Positions 23,745 to 32,392 are shown, numbered from the stretch's first letter. The stretch is 64,000 nt of DNA from Saprospirales bacterium (GCA_016719895.1 JADJYG010000031.1:146017-210016); one strand, 5' to 3'. Notes: generated from the sequence alone by a model not told the origin. Program-made: numbers and translations.

Positions 23745-26459
23745 TTATTTTGTCCTGGCCAGACGGAAACCCGTGCTGTAGTCGCGATAACCGGGTGCGT
23801 CGTAGTAGCGATACGCCACACGGCAGCTCTGCGGGTAGTTCCCCCACGACCCGCCGCGAATGACACGGTAGGAGCCCTCCTCAGGTCCGGCTGGATTAAT
23901 CTGCGGATTACCGGTATCCTTGTACGCACCATACCAATCCCAGCACCATTCCCATGCGTTGCCGCTCATATCATAAAGGCCGGGGGCGTTGGCTTGCAGA
24001 CGCTGCACCGGGCGGCTACGGCTGCCGGAGTTTTTATAGTACCAGCCCACCAACTCTAAAGAATCGCTGCCCGCATACCGGTAATCATCCCGCCCGCGGT
24101 TGGTGGCGGCGTATTGCCATTCGGCCCCGGTGGGCAGGCGAAAGCCGTTGGCCCAGCCTTTTGCAGTGGCGGGCGTAACAATGCAATCCTCTTTGCCGGT
24201 TGAATCAATTATATACACCGGCTGTAAGCCTGCCTGTTCGCTGCGCCAGTTGGCAAAAACCACCGCATCGCACCACGACACATTCACCACCGGGTTATCT
24301 CCTTCACTGCCCCAGACCGGTTTTTCGGGCATTTCATAGCCCGATGCCTGGCAAAACAGGTAGTATTGCCACCAGGTGGTTTCGGTGGCGGCTATGCGGA
24401 AGGAGGAGACGGTGGCGCGGTAGGCGAATATTGTTGTATCCTTACGATTATATTCCTTCAAATCAAAACTGCCGCCCTCGATGGGGATCATCGTGCCGAA
24501 GTAGCGGGTGTGCATGTTGTCGGCCAGGCGGGCAACCCGATCATCGCCGCCCGGTGTGTCTTTTGAGAAAGACGCCGTTATTTTTTGTTTTTCGAGGCCA
24601 GCCAATTGCTGCATCACCTCCGCCATGCTGGCGGCGCGGGCAGTCTGGCCCGTGTGGTAATCCACGAAAGCGATTTCGTACAGCGCCTGCGCCACTTCGG
24701 TCTTGCGCTGGCCGAGAGCGGCGGCTTTCAGGAGGCTGGCGCGGGCGTTTTCGTATTCGAGGCGGTAAACATCATTTCGGGCTTTTTCCAGCAGGCTGCC
24801 CACCACCTCGGCTTTGGCGGCATTGGCTTTGGCCTGTTCCTGCAGGGCTTTGAGTTCGGCTGCTTCGGCGGCCGTGAGGGCGGCGGTAGCTTCTTTTTCC
24901 TTGAGTTCGGCGTAGCGGGTTTTTACGGCGGCGGTGTCGATGGCGGCCCGGGCGGCGCTGTCGGCGCGTTGGGCGTCGAGGGTTTTGGCTTCGGCAAGCC
25001 GGTTTTTTTCGGCGGCATCGCGGGCGCTCCACAGGGCCCAGCCGAGCAGCAGGAGCGCGCCGAGGCCGATGGCGAGGCTGCGGTTGCGCGCGCGGCGGAT
25101 TTTTTCGCGTTCGCGGCGCTGGGCTTCGGCTTCCGCCCGCGCCCGCTCGCGTTCGGCGGCTTCGCGTTCGGCGCGGCGGCGCTCCTCGCGGGCGGCCAGT
25201 ATGGCGCCCATGAGGGTGTCGTGGCTGATCTCGTAGTGGGTGCCGCGGGCGGTTTGTTCGCGGCGCACGAGGAAGGCGTTCACCAGCGCGTCGAGCAGGG
25301 CCGGGGGCAGGGCGCGGCCGTGTTTGGCGTGGAGGTTGGCGGCCAGGGCGTCGCCGTCCATGCTGAGGCGGCGGGCTTCGCCCTTGGCCTCGTCCACGTA
25401 CAGCAGTTCTTCCTCCAGCAGCAGGCGGGCCGTGCGCTCCTGTTCGGCGTCGGCCAGGCTGCCGATGCGGGCGGCGTAGTAGTTTTCGAATATTTTTTCA
25501 AAATCGGGCAGGTCGGCCGCGGCGATGGTTACGGCTTTTTCGCCGCGGCGGTTGCGCGTGCGCACGGCGTCTTCGATGCTCTGGCACACGATCTGGAGCT
25601 GGAACGATTCAATCTGGCCGGCCTCCTCGCCGGCGCTGCCGCTGGCGAGCTCGTCCACGATGCGCTGCAGGGCAGCGGGTTGGAACGCGAAGGGCAGGGT
25701 GTCGAAGCGGGGGTCATCGGCGGCGGCGGGGCGCACCATGGCGGCTTCGGCCTGTTCGGCGCGCAGGCCGCGCAGCTCGTAGCGCTTGCGCAGGATGTCG
25801 GGCAGTTCCTGCCGCATCGAGTCGAGCAGGTGCAGGCGGTCGGAGCGGATGGCAAACACGGCGTGCACGTCGAGGGGCTGGGAGAGCTGGTCCTGGGCGG
25901 CCTCGTCGAGGCGGTCGAACTCGTGGAAGGCCGCCTGCGGGATTTCGGTGTAGAGCAGTTCGGAGATTTCCTGCCGGAACTGCTGCTGCTGGTCGGCCGG
26001 GTAGAGGAAAAACTCTTCGAACTGGTCGAACAGCAGGACGAAGGCCACGGGCGTGCCGCCAGCCGGCTGGCGGCGCTTGAATTCGCGCCAGAGCGTGCGG
26101 CCGGTGGGCAGGTTGTCGTAGAATGCCGTGCCGGGTGCGGGTGGGCAGGCGCGTTCGAGTTCGGCGAGCAGGGCGTCTTTGGGCGGCAGGCTTTCGCCGC
26201 GGGCGTAGGCGCCCAGGCGGATGGCGATGGGCACGCAGGTTTTGCCGCGGAAAGCGGCGGGGAGTTTGGGCAGCACGCCGGCGTTGAGCAGCGAGCTTTT
26301 GCCGTGGCCCGATTTGCCAAACAGCACGAGCAGGCGCTCGAGTGCGGTGAGGCGGAGCAGGTCGGCGATCTCCTGGTCGCGGCCGAAGAACAGGTGTTCC
26401 TGTTCGCGTTCGAAGGGCGTCACGCCCGGGTAGCGTCGGGAGAGGCGGGCGGTGTTCAT
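23745..26459 (-). CDS. nSTAND1 ATPase with membrane span and C-terminal FGE-sulfatase/C-type-lectin-fold domain
   Basis: A 904-residue protein. An nSTAND1 NTPase fills about residues 8-420: YPGVTPFEREQEHLFFGRD, the P-loop GKSGHGKSS (48-56) and a Walker B FVLLFDQFEEFF near residue 145. A basic helix and one membrane span (LAIGLGALLLLGWALW, about 460) lead into an Ala/Lys/Glu coiled coil (about 475-640) and an FGE-sulfatase-like domain (about 650-904). That domain lacks the first active-site cysteine of true formylglycine-generating enzymes, so binding rather than catalysis is inferred. The ATG at 26459 overlaps the upstream stop by four bases (ATGA); the frame runs further upstream only as a shadow of the SIR2 gene. 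Inferred role: ATP-dependent sensor and switch of a conflict system. The C-terminal 40 residues have DGR-like composition. Confidence 0.85.
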   Translation of the reverse strand: MNTARLSRRYPGVTPFEREQEHLFFGRDQEIADLLRLTALERLLVLFGKSGHGKSSLLNAGVLPKLPAAFRGKTCVPIAIRLGAYARGESLPPKDALLAELERACPPAPGTAFYDNLPTGRTLWREFKRRQPAGGTPVAFVLLFDQFEEFFLYPADQQQQFRQEISELLYTEIPQAAFHEFDRLDEAAQDQLSQPLDVHAVFAIRSDRLHLLDSMRQELPDILRKRYELRGLRAEQAEAAMVRPAAADDPRFDTLPFAFQPAALQRIVDELASGSAGEEAGQIESFQLQIVCQSIEDAVRTRNRRGEKAVTIAAADLPDFEKIFENYYAARIGSLADAEQERTARLLLEEELLYVDEAKGEARRLSMDGDALAANLHAKHGRALPPALLDALVNAFLVRREQTARGTHYEISHDTLMGAILAAREERRRAEREAAERERARAEAEAQRREREKIRRARNRSLAIGLGALLLLGWALWSARDAAEKNRLAEAKTLDAQRADSAARAAIDTAAVKTRYAELKEKEATAALTAAEAAELKALQEQAKANAAKAEVVGSLLEKARNDVYRLEYENARASLLKAAALGQRKTEVAQALYEIAFVDYHTGQTARAASMAEVMQQLAGLEKQKITASFSKDTPGGDDRVARLADNMHTRYFGTMIPIEGGSFDLKEYNRKDTTIFAYRATVSSFRIAATETTWWQYYLFCQASGYEMPEKPVWGSEGDNPVVNVSWCDAVVFANWRSEQAGLQPVYIIDSTGKEDCIVTPATAKGWANGFRLPTGAEWQYAATNRGRDDYRYAGSDSLELVGWYYKNSGSRSRPVQRLQANAPGLYDMSGNAWEWCWDWYGAYKDTGNPQINPAGPEEGSYRVIRGGSWGNYPQSCRVAYRYYDAPGYRDYSTGFRLARTK

Positions 26460-27619
26460 GCGGCGTTGAGGATGTCGGTGGCGTTGGCGAGGATGTCGGC
26501 GGCCAGTTTGTTGCGGGCGGCCTGGCGGGCGTCGGGGTGGAGCGTGTCCTGTTGTTCGTTGAAGTCGGCGTGGCGGCTTTTGAGCAGCGACACGGCGGTT
26601 TTGCCGGCGTCGGTTTGGGCGGCGGCTTCGAGTTCGTTGAGGGCGTTGGTGAAGTCGTTTTCCTCCACGTACTGGCGCACGAAGGCCAGGCGGGCGTCGA
26701 AGGGACGGTCGGTGCGGCGCACGAGGGAGGGGTGTTCGGCGCGGAAGGCGTCGAGCAGGTCGCGCAGGAAATCGTCCTGTGCGGCCCAGTCGAGCGGGGC
26801 CATATGGAAATGGCCTTCGAAGAAGCGCTTGAAGTCGGCGCTGGGATAGTCGGGCTGGGCGGCGAATTTTTCGCGGTTTTCGATGATTTCGGTCAGGAGC
26901 TGGATGAGCATCTGGGTATGCCATTTTTCCAGTTCGAAGCCGAGGAAGATAAACTTGTCGGCGTCGGCCAGGGCGTCGGTGAGGCCTTTGGGCAGGCGGC
27001 TGGTGTCGAGCACGCTTTTCATGTACTTGTACAGGTCCTCGTAGTCGAGGATGATGGATTCGTGGTCGTCCACCGAGCCGCAGAGGTTGTACACCAGGGG
27101 TTTTTGGAGGGTGGGCGGGGCTACTTTGCGGACCTCCTTGTTGCCGCCCACAAAAAAGCCCGTCTGGTGCTGGGTCTGCCAGGCGGCCAGGCTGGCCGAG
27201 AGGAATTTATCGGGTGTGGTGCTGATGACGAGGTGCAGGGGCAGTTGGGCGAGCAGGCGGAGGGTTTCGGCGTTTTCGGCCTGGAACTCCGGGTCGGTCC
27301 AGAGGTTGCGGAGCCATTCCTTGGCTTTTTTTTTCACGCGGATGCGGGCGGAGGTGCCGGAGAAGAGGAAGAGGGCTTCCTGTTCGTAGTAGAGTTCGAT
27401 GTCGCCGGGTTTGGCGAGTTCGAGCAATTGTTCGCGCAGGTAGCGCTGCACGGGCACGCCGCGGAAGCGGAGCAGGTTGGGGCCGGCGAGCAGCACGCAG
27501 CCGGTGTTTTTGATGCTTTCGACGGTATCGTCGAGATCGAAGACGGGAAGAGGAAGGGCCATAGGCGCGTTCAAATGTGTGTTTTTGGCGGGATTAAAAG
27601 TAGCGTTTTTTGTATACAT
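26456..27619 (-). CDS. SIR2-like protein with C-terminal effector-associated-like domain, partner of the nSTAND1 ATPase
   Basis: A 387-residue divergent SIR2 protein. VLLAGPNLL stands for the nucleotide loop, LVISTTPDKFL for the usual TTNYD segment, YNLCGSVDD for the LHGS motif, and FIFLGFELEKWHTQMLIQLL for the final strand-helix. The catalytic Asn and His positions are altered, as in a Bacteroidota subfamily found beside STAND proteins, so NADase activity cannot be assumed. The last about 80 residues (FVRQYVEENDFTNALNELE, then a helical tail) resemble EAD11-type effector-associated domains that recruit partner proteins. It overlaps the STAND gene by four bases. A second ATG at 27562 (MALPLPVF) is an equally good start. 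Predicted effector or adaptor of a defence or self-recognition system. Confidence 0.75.
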   Translation of the reverse strand: MYTKNATFNPAKNTHLNAPMALPLPVFDLDDTVESIKNTGCVLLAGPNLLRFRGVPVQRYLREQLLELAKPGDIELYYEQEALFLFSGTSARIRVKKKAKEWLRNLWTDPEFQAENAETLRLLAQLPLHLVISTTPDKFLSASLAAWQTQHQTGFFVGGNKEVRKVAPPTLQKPLVYNLCGSVDDHESIILDYEDLYKYMKSVLDTSRLPKGLTDALADADKFIFLGFELEKWHTQMLIQLLTEIIENREKFAAQPDYPSADFKRFFEGHFHMAPLDWAAQDDFLRDLLDAFRAEHPSLVRRTDRPFDARLAFVRQYVEENDFTNALNELEAAAQTDAGKTAVSLLKSRHADFNEQQDTLHPDARQAARNKLAADILANATDILNAA

Positions 27620-28233
27620 CGCTTTATGGTAATCCGACTTCCCGGTTCAGGTCAAACTCAACGAGTCTGACGAAACGGTATCCAAAACGATTTACACCAG
27701 GGCTGAGCAGAAAAATCTCGCTGATTTATTCGGGTTTTGATTTTGGGTGTACCAGTGTCGAAAACAGGAAGGCGGGCTAAGCGGCTTTCCCTCGTTAACG
27801 AGACGTTAAAAAAATACTCCTGTATAACCCTATTTAAGTTGCTTAAAATCAATTAGTTGCACTTGTTTTTAATTTTCATTGGTACAGAATTTAGTGCAAT
27901 AAATTTTTTCTCTTACCCGCGTTTTTCTGTCAAATTTCTACGCTGCCGGGGCATCTCCTCCCCTTCTGGCGCCACTGCATTAAAGCCTTTCCCAGTGATT
28001 TTCTTCGCTGTTTGATGGTTGCTGGCAACATATCGCCGCAGCAAATCGGCCAACCCTTAAGTATGTTTTTCCAACACCAGCCTTAACAAAAGTCGCAAGA
28101 TTTATGTCTGGTTGAAACAAAATGTTTTTAAAAACGAATCGGTACGCTATATTTGCCACTGTCTTAAAAAACAGACCGATTACTCATGAAGTCGACCAAG
28201 GTTGTCCAGTTATGCATCCGGTTAAGGCTAATA
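27620..28233. other. 614-base stretch without a supported gene
   Basis: AT-rich in its second half. TATATTTG-like text near 28146 (plus strand) could be a promoter, but the only frame it could serve (from 28187, 57 codons) is antisense to the repressor and looks like chance. No repeat or RNA gene is evident. This is the most likely zone for the boundary between the chromosomal island and the provirus. Confidence 0.5.
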
Positions 28234-28731
28234 TTACTTGCTAAGAGTGGCAGCCACATCATTGAGACCCAAAAGGTTGACGAGGTCGATTGTGGGAAAC
28301 CGGACAATGACTCTCAGGTAAACACTGACGACCAGACCCAATTGATCCAACCGCTTTAACTCCGGGTAATCCACGAATGCTTGCGCACAGGCTAACTTGA
28401 GCATATATATTTGATTGGTGCTCAACTCGGCCGGATACTGTTGTAAAACGAATTCGTACAACTGCTCCACCTCCTCTTCCGTGGGCTCACCGCGCAGTTC
28501 TAAAGATTTATTTTTTCCTAAGTATTTCTCTCCTTCGCCTGTCATAATCCACAACGGATTGACATTGGCATCATTCAAAAGTCGCTCTAAGTGTTCCAGG
28601 CGCAAGTTTCCTTTGCCCTCACCCTTTAGAATATTTGAATAGTAGGACGCCTCAATGCCCATCAATTCTGCCATTTGGGCCTTATTTAAGCCCAAATCCC
28701 GCCTAATTTCTTCTAACCTGTCTGTTTTCAT
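28234..28731 (-). CDS. XRE/CI-like phage repressor
   Basis: A 165-residue protein with an N-terminal Cro/C1-type helix-turn-helix (about residues 5-60): LEEIRRDLGLNKAQMAELMGI places helices 1 and 2, and EASYYSNILKGEGKGNL the recognition helix. The remaining about 100 residues form a helical region of unknown fold that may mediate dimerisation; no peptidase catalytic residues for LexA-like self-cleavage are visible. It is divergent from a small gene at 28847 across a 115-base region with paired 8-base repeats, the arrangement of a CI/Cro lysogeny switch. This marks the left end of the provirus. Confidence 0.75.
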   Translation of the reverse strand: MKTDRLEEIRRDLGLNKAQMAELMGIEASYYSNILKGEGKGNLRLEHLERLLNDANVNPLWIMTGEGEKYLGKNKSLELRGEPTEEEVEQLYEFVLQQYPAELSTNQIYMLKLACAQAFVDYPELKRLDQLGLVVSVYLRVIVRFPTIDLVNLLGLNDVAATLSK

Positions 28732-28754
28732 ACCGCGATAAGGGTAATAATTAA

Positions 28755-28802
28755 AAATATCTAAACTATTTTTTGATAATTTAAAATATCTGAATATTTT
28801 TG
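28755..28802 (+). promoter_or_regulatory. Putative operator/promoter of the divergent switch
   Basis: TTTG (28772-28775), a 19-base spacer and TATTTTTG (28795-28802) form a Bacteroidota promoter firing rightward. Two copies of AAATATCT (28755-28762 and 28784-28791), 29 bp apart, flank the -33 element and touch the -7 element, so a protein bound to both would block the promoter. Confidence 0.55.
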
Positions 28803-28846
28803 CCCTGTCAATTCACAAATCAAAACGCAAAGAACGCAAAAAAGGA

Positions 28847-29110
28847 ATGACCAAATCCGCTGATATCGTTCAACTGCGCATGGAACTTCGGGCGAAGTTC
28901 CGGCAAGAATATGGCTCAGTGACTGCTTTTTGCAGAGAGCGGGGCATCTCGCCGGAATGGCTTCGGTTGGTATTTGCGGGGAGGTATGAGGGATATGATT
29001 TGCTGGTCGAAGCCGCCGAATTTCTAAGCCGCTATAAGGAAGAGAAACAGGCTCAACGGCTGCAAAAACAGCGCTATTTTGCCGAAAAGGTAGCCAATTT
29101 GCCGCTCTAA
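28847..29110 (+). CDS. Small Cro-like/hypothetical DNA-binding protein
   Basis: An 87-residue basic protein. Residues about 20-45 (SVTAFCRERGISPEWLRLVFAG) read as a helix-turn-helix: a helix, the turn RGIS, then a recognition helix with WLR. Two more helices rich in Lys/Gln follow. Its position as first gene rightward of the repressor, under a promoter with repeated operator-like boxes, suggests a Cro-type regulator or early antirepressor. No closer family is recognised. Confidence 0.6.
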   Translation: MTKSADIVQLRMELRAKFRQEYGSVTAFCRERGISPEWLRLVFAGRYEGYDLLVEAAEFLSRYKEEKQAQRLQKQRYFAEKVANLPL

Positions 29111-29158
29111 TTCAAAACAATTTGAGTAAAAATTTAATACAACCAATTTACGCGACTT

Positions 29159-29584
29159 ATGATCTCTCTCAGTCAACAGGAACTTCAGCAGCTGGAATCA
29201 CAAATAAACGAGGTCTTGATGAATGTGATCGGCAAGGCGGGAGGTATCCTTTCCGGCATGGCCGTCAGCCCGCATTGGATCAGCCACACCGATGCGATGC
29301 AAAAACTGGGCTGGCCGAAGATCCTGCTGAAAAGAGGCGTGGAATTGGACCACTTGCACCCTATCGTAATTCCCGGCACCGGTGGTACGCAGTACGACCT
29401 GGAGGAACTGATGCGCTACAAGCATTTTCTGATGGACGAGCGGCGTGAAAGCCGGCTCCACCCACATTACATATCCAATTTTCTGGCACAATCACAACCT
29501 GACACGCATGTATTACCTGACAATTCTCAAAAAGGACGCCCGGGAAATCGGCTACCTGGTCGCCGAAAGTCCGTTTCGCGATAG
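29159..29584 (+). CDS. Hypothetical protein, possible excisionase-like HTH
   Basis: 141 codons starting MISLSQQELQQLESQI. The middle part, WISHTDAMQKLGWPK, then LLKRGVELDHLHPIVIPGTGGTQYDLEEL, has the layout of small MerR/excisionase-like helix-turn-helix proteins (helix, short wing, then a YDLEEL helix). The last about 25 residues are basic and low in hydrophobics and overlap the next gene by 77 bases in another frame, so a frameshift may have lengthened the true protein (which may end near RRESR). It is in the early rightward operon. Function is not known. Confidence 0.5.
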   Translation: MISLSQQELQQLESQINEVLMNVIGKAGGILSGMAVSPHWISHTDAMQKLGWPKILLKRGVELDHLHPIVIPGTGGTQYDLEELMRYKHFLMDERRESRLHPHYISNFLAQSQPDTHVLPDNSQKGRPGNRLPGRRKSVSR

Positions 29585-29750
29585 CAAAGAACAGGACGAG
29601 CATATCGACATCCGCTTAGACCAGACCACGGAAGAAGAAGCGGTGCTCGAAGCTACGAAATTTGTCGAAAGGCACCGCCTGACCTATTGGGAGGTGCACC
29701 ACGTCGTACAGGTAGCGGGCTGTCACATCACCAACGGTGATTGGGATTAA
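29508..29750 (+). CDS. Hypothetical 80-residue acidic protein
   Basis: Starts MYYLTILKKDAREIGYLVAE. It is mixed alpha/beta, with the acidic stretch DQTTEEEAVLEATKFVERH and the hydrophobic end YWEVHHVVQVAGCHI. I do not recognise a family. The ATG at 29508 is chosen over one 63 bases upstream because the longer N-terminus has the composition of out-of-frame text. It overlaps the preceding gene and is followed by the palindrome 29819-29838 before the initiator-like gene. Confidence 0.5.
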   Translation: MYYLTILKKDAREIGYLVAESPFRDSKEQDEHIDIRLDQTTEEEAVLEATKFVERHRLTYWEVHHVVQVAGCHITNGDWD

Positions 29751-29858
29751 TTTTTTTGCCCCAGCAGTTGCACATGCGGGGCATACATACGACCAACAGC
29801 AAAACGCTCATATCCGGTGGCCCCGAGGACTCGGGGCCGCCACTTTTCTCCTTTCGTT

Positions 29859-31667
29859 ATGACGGCATCCAAGTCGAATTCCCGCCCCACTCCGAATGCT
29901 TGGGAGCAGGAACACCACAACCTGCAACGTATCCTGAACCTCGACATCAACCTGCGCCGGGAAGAACTCAAAGACGCCCTCCTGGACTACGAGGATGCGC
30001 ACCCGGGCAACAACCTGGTGGGCAGTAAGGTGTACGAATTCCTGCGGCACTGCCAGAACATCGTCTGGAAGCAATTGGCTGAACTGGCCGTGTCTAATCC
30101 GGCGGAATACGAGCTGTGGCGCGCCGGCCAGCGCGGCCACTGGCCCTTGCAGACCAACAACGTCGCCCACGGGATGCTGCTCCGGCTTTCGGAAGGCCGG
30201 CGGGCGCAACTGCACGAAGTGGGCGCCGCCATCGAGCGCACCAAATCCGGGATGCCGGTGATTTCCGATAACATTCGTCGCACGGTCCAAAACTGGCGCC
30301 GCAAAACGACGGCTGCCTGGGTCACGCAAAGCGGCGACACGCTGAAAGGTTTCCCGTTCTTCCTGTCCTGGACGCGCCTCAACCGTGCCGGAGAGCCCGA
30401 TCCCAAAGGCCGTGGCAACGTGATCGGCTTGGTCAATTTGACCTGGATTTTCGGCCCGGAATGGGCAGATGCCACGGGCGAAAATGCGACCGATTCCGAG
30501 CCAAATGCGGCGGGACAACAGGAAAAAATTTCCACAATTCCCCCAATAATTAAAACCGTTGAAAAAAAGAAGAAGGAAGAGGAGCGGCTTTCCGCTGAAG
30601 CGGAAGACGTTTTTTTCCAGTCGGCAAAGCCGACAGAACCGGGGGTAAAAACCGCCCAACAGCAAGGAACGCCCTCCGGTGATTCCGGGCAAATTTTTGA
30701 GCAAAAAAATATTGCGGCTCCCCCGCCCGCTGCCGGCGGCGGCGCGCTGGCACGGGCGGCCGTGCTGTGGCAATTCCTGTTGGCCCGGATTTACCTGCCA
30801 CTTTTGGGGACTGGCCGGATCCGGCATAGTTCTGAAAATGCCTACTTGAAGGACCATTTCATGTCCTACACCGCCCAAAAATGCGTGGAATTGCTCGTCG
30901 AAAACCTGCATTCAGCCCGAAATGCGGGCGATGTCACCCTCGAAGAGGCCGAAATGCGGCTTCGTCAAGCCATCGAAAGCCAGGCCAAATACCTGGAAGA
31001 CAATCCTGAAACCTGGGTACTAACACCCGAAAAGTTCATGCGGCCGGATCGTCCACACGGCACCCTGCTGAGCGCCCTGCGATTGTTCGTGAAAGAACCG
31101 CACACCCCGCAAATTCCGCCCGAAAACCCGGAAAACGAATCCGCCCGCGAGCGCAAAAACCGGCTGTATGCCCACTTGCTCTCCCTCGGCGCCAACCGCA
31201 CCCATCCCGGCACCTTCTCCCGTTGGTATTCCGAATACGGCCCGCAGCACCTGGAGGCCTGCATGACCTACATGGCCCAGCAAGCCGAACGCCGACGCCA
31301 GGCTGGAAAGCCGCAAAAACGGGAATTCGACAGCAACCGGGGCGGCGCTTCGGCCTATTTCGCCAGCCTGATCGCCCGTTTCGATAGCCAGGGTGTACAA
31401 CGCGAACTGGAACTTTCCGAACGGCAAAAAATCAAAAATGCGCTCTGGGAAAAGGTCTTCGCCATGCAAGCCAAGCAGACTTCGCCCGAAATAGAACAGC
31501 TCCGGGCAGATATGTCGGTGATCTACCACCGCATGTGCGCGGAGCCGGATTTCCGCGACGCTACCCTGCGCGACACCAACGCTTTTTTCCAAATGCGGAT
31601 CGAAAACTACACCACGCCGACTTTCATCGTGCTGGCACACCACGTCCTTCAACAGCAACACAACTGA
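29859..31667 (+). CDS. Putative replication initiator/replisome-organiser-like protein
   Basis: A 602-residue soluble protein. Residues about 10-190 are folded and may contain a winged helix (KVYEFLRHCQNIVWKQL, then IRRTVQNWRRKT). A charged low-complexity linker follows (EKKKKEEERLSAEAEDVF), then a helical C-terminal half with the SARERKNRLYAHLLSLGAN pattern seen in plasmid/phage helix-turn-helix replication proteins. It is first in a block that continues with DnaB, which suggests helicase loading or origin binding. The ATG at 29859 is chosen because the upstream 14 codons run through the CCCCGAG palindrome. Function is inferred mostly from context. Confidence 0.5.
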   Translation: MTASKSNSRPTPNAWEQEHHNLQRILNLDINLRREELKDALLDYEDAHPGNNLVGSKVYEFLRHCQNIVWKQLAELAVSNPAEYELWRAGQRGHWPLQTNNVAHGMLLRLSEGRRAQLHEVGAAIERTKSGMPVISDNIRRTVQNWRRKTTAAWVTQSGDTLKGFPFFLSWTRLNRAGEPDPKGRGNVIGLVNLTWIFGPEWADATGENATDSEPNAAGQQEKISTIPPIIKTVEKKKKEEERLSAEAEDVFFQSAKPTEPGVKTAQQQGTPSGDSGQIFEQKNIAAPPPAAGGGALARAAVLWQFLLARIYLPLLGTGRIRHSSENAYLKDHFMSYTAQKCVELLVENLHSARNAGDVTLEEAEMRLRQAIESQAKYLEDNPETWVLTPEKFMRPDRPHGTLLSALRLFVKEPHTPQIPPENPENESARERKNRLYAHLLSLGANRTHPGTFSRWYSEYGPQHLEACMTYMAQQAERRRQAGKPQKREFDSNRGGASAYFASLIARFDSQGVQRELELSERQKIKNALWEKVFAMQAKQTSPEIEQLRADMSVIYHRMCAEPDFRDATLRDTNAFFQMRIENYTTPTFIVLAHHVLQQQHN

Positions 31668-31669
31668 TC

Positions 31670-32392
31670 ATGCAGACCGCCACCGCCACCCGCCGCCCGC
31701 CCCGCAAACGCCGCAAAACCCGTTGGCAATACGGCCCGGAATCCGAGTTCAAAATGCTGGTGTTCACCGGCGACCGCTGGCTCGCGCCGCTGTACTCGCA
31801 CGACGTACCCAACAAGGCCATCGCCAGGGGAACGCGGGCCGAATTCTCCCAGGCGCAAAAGATCGAGCGGCTCCAGCAGTTGTTCGCCAAAGGCGGCACC
31901 CGGGGAAATGCGTTCAGCCCGCTGGCCGTCACCTTTGCGGTGATTTTGCCCAACTTTGGGAAAATGACCGACGCGGTGTCGCGCTGGTCGCCGCATTCCG
32001 GTTGGCAAGCAGCGCAGCGAAAAGCACCCTCCCCTCTTCCGAAATGCGCGTGGCGACTATGGCTGGCCGGCAGCCCGAATTACACGTTCCGGGCCGATCC
32101 CCAATGCGGCGAGTTCCGGCAATTTGCGGCGGATTTTGCGGCGAGTAAGCCGGATTTAGTTGCCCGCTTTGCCGATCCGGAATCCGGCGAATTGCCGCAT
32201 TCCTTCTTAGTCGCGGCTTTCCTGGGCGAAGTTGCCCGGCGATTGCAAGCCAAACAGAAATACGCCCGCGCCTATATCTATCACGGCGAATCCACACAAC
32301 CCGTTTTGCGTGTTGATCTGGCTTCCGGCCGCTTATGTGGCATCGGCCAGGGCGGCGGCTGGGTCTCACCCGAATTTTTCTTTACGCTTTAA
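31670..32392 (+). CDS. Hypothetical protein of the replication module
   Basis: 240 residues starting MQTATATRRPPRKRRKTRWQ, with a very basic N-terminal tail suited to nucleic-acid binding, then a mixed alpha/beta body with no recognisable motif. It starts two bases after the preceding stop and ends 12 bases before dnaB, so it is in one operon with both. Copies of the AATGCGG motif lie at 31991, 32103 and 32195. Function unknown. Confidence 0.55.
   Translation: MQTATATRRPPRKRRKTRWQYGPESEFKMLVFTGDRWLAPLYSHDVPNKAIARGTRAEFSQAQKIERLQQLFAKGGTRGNAFSPLAVTFAVILPNFGKMTDAVSRWSPHSGWQAAQRKAPSPLPKCAWRLWLAGSPNYTFRADPQCGEFRQFAADFAASKPDLVARFADPESGELPHSFLVAAFLGEVARRLQAKQKYARAYIYHGESTQPVLRVDLASGRLCGIGQGGGWVSPEFFFTL

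Noticed and set aside
23745..24500. Active formylglycine-generating enzyme (sulfatase activation)
   Set aside because: The conserved first active-site Cys region is replaced by GGSWGNYP and no sulfatase gene is nearby, so only the fold is claimed.
24585..26849. Plus-strand frame of 754 codons opposite the STAND gene
   Set aside because: Its Gly/Phe/Val-rich text is the typical antisense reading of an Ala/Glu/Arg-rich gene; the minus strand encodes clear nSTAND1 and FGE-like domains.
26460..26924. N-terminal extension of the STAND gene upstream of 26459
   Set aside because: The extra residues are Arg/Pro-rich noise produced by reading the SIR2 gene out of frame; the ATGA overlap gives the natural start.
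28187..28360. 57-codon frame starting MKSTKVVQLC, downstream of a TATATTTG-like box
   Set aside because: It is antisense to the 3' end of the repressor and has no recognisable features.
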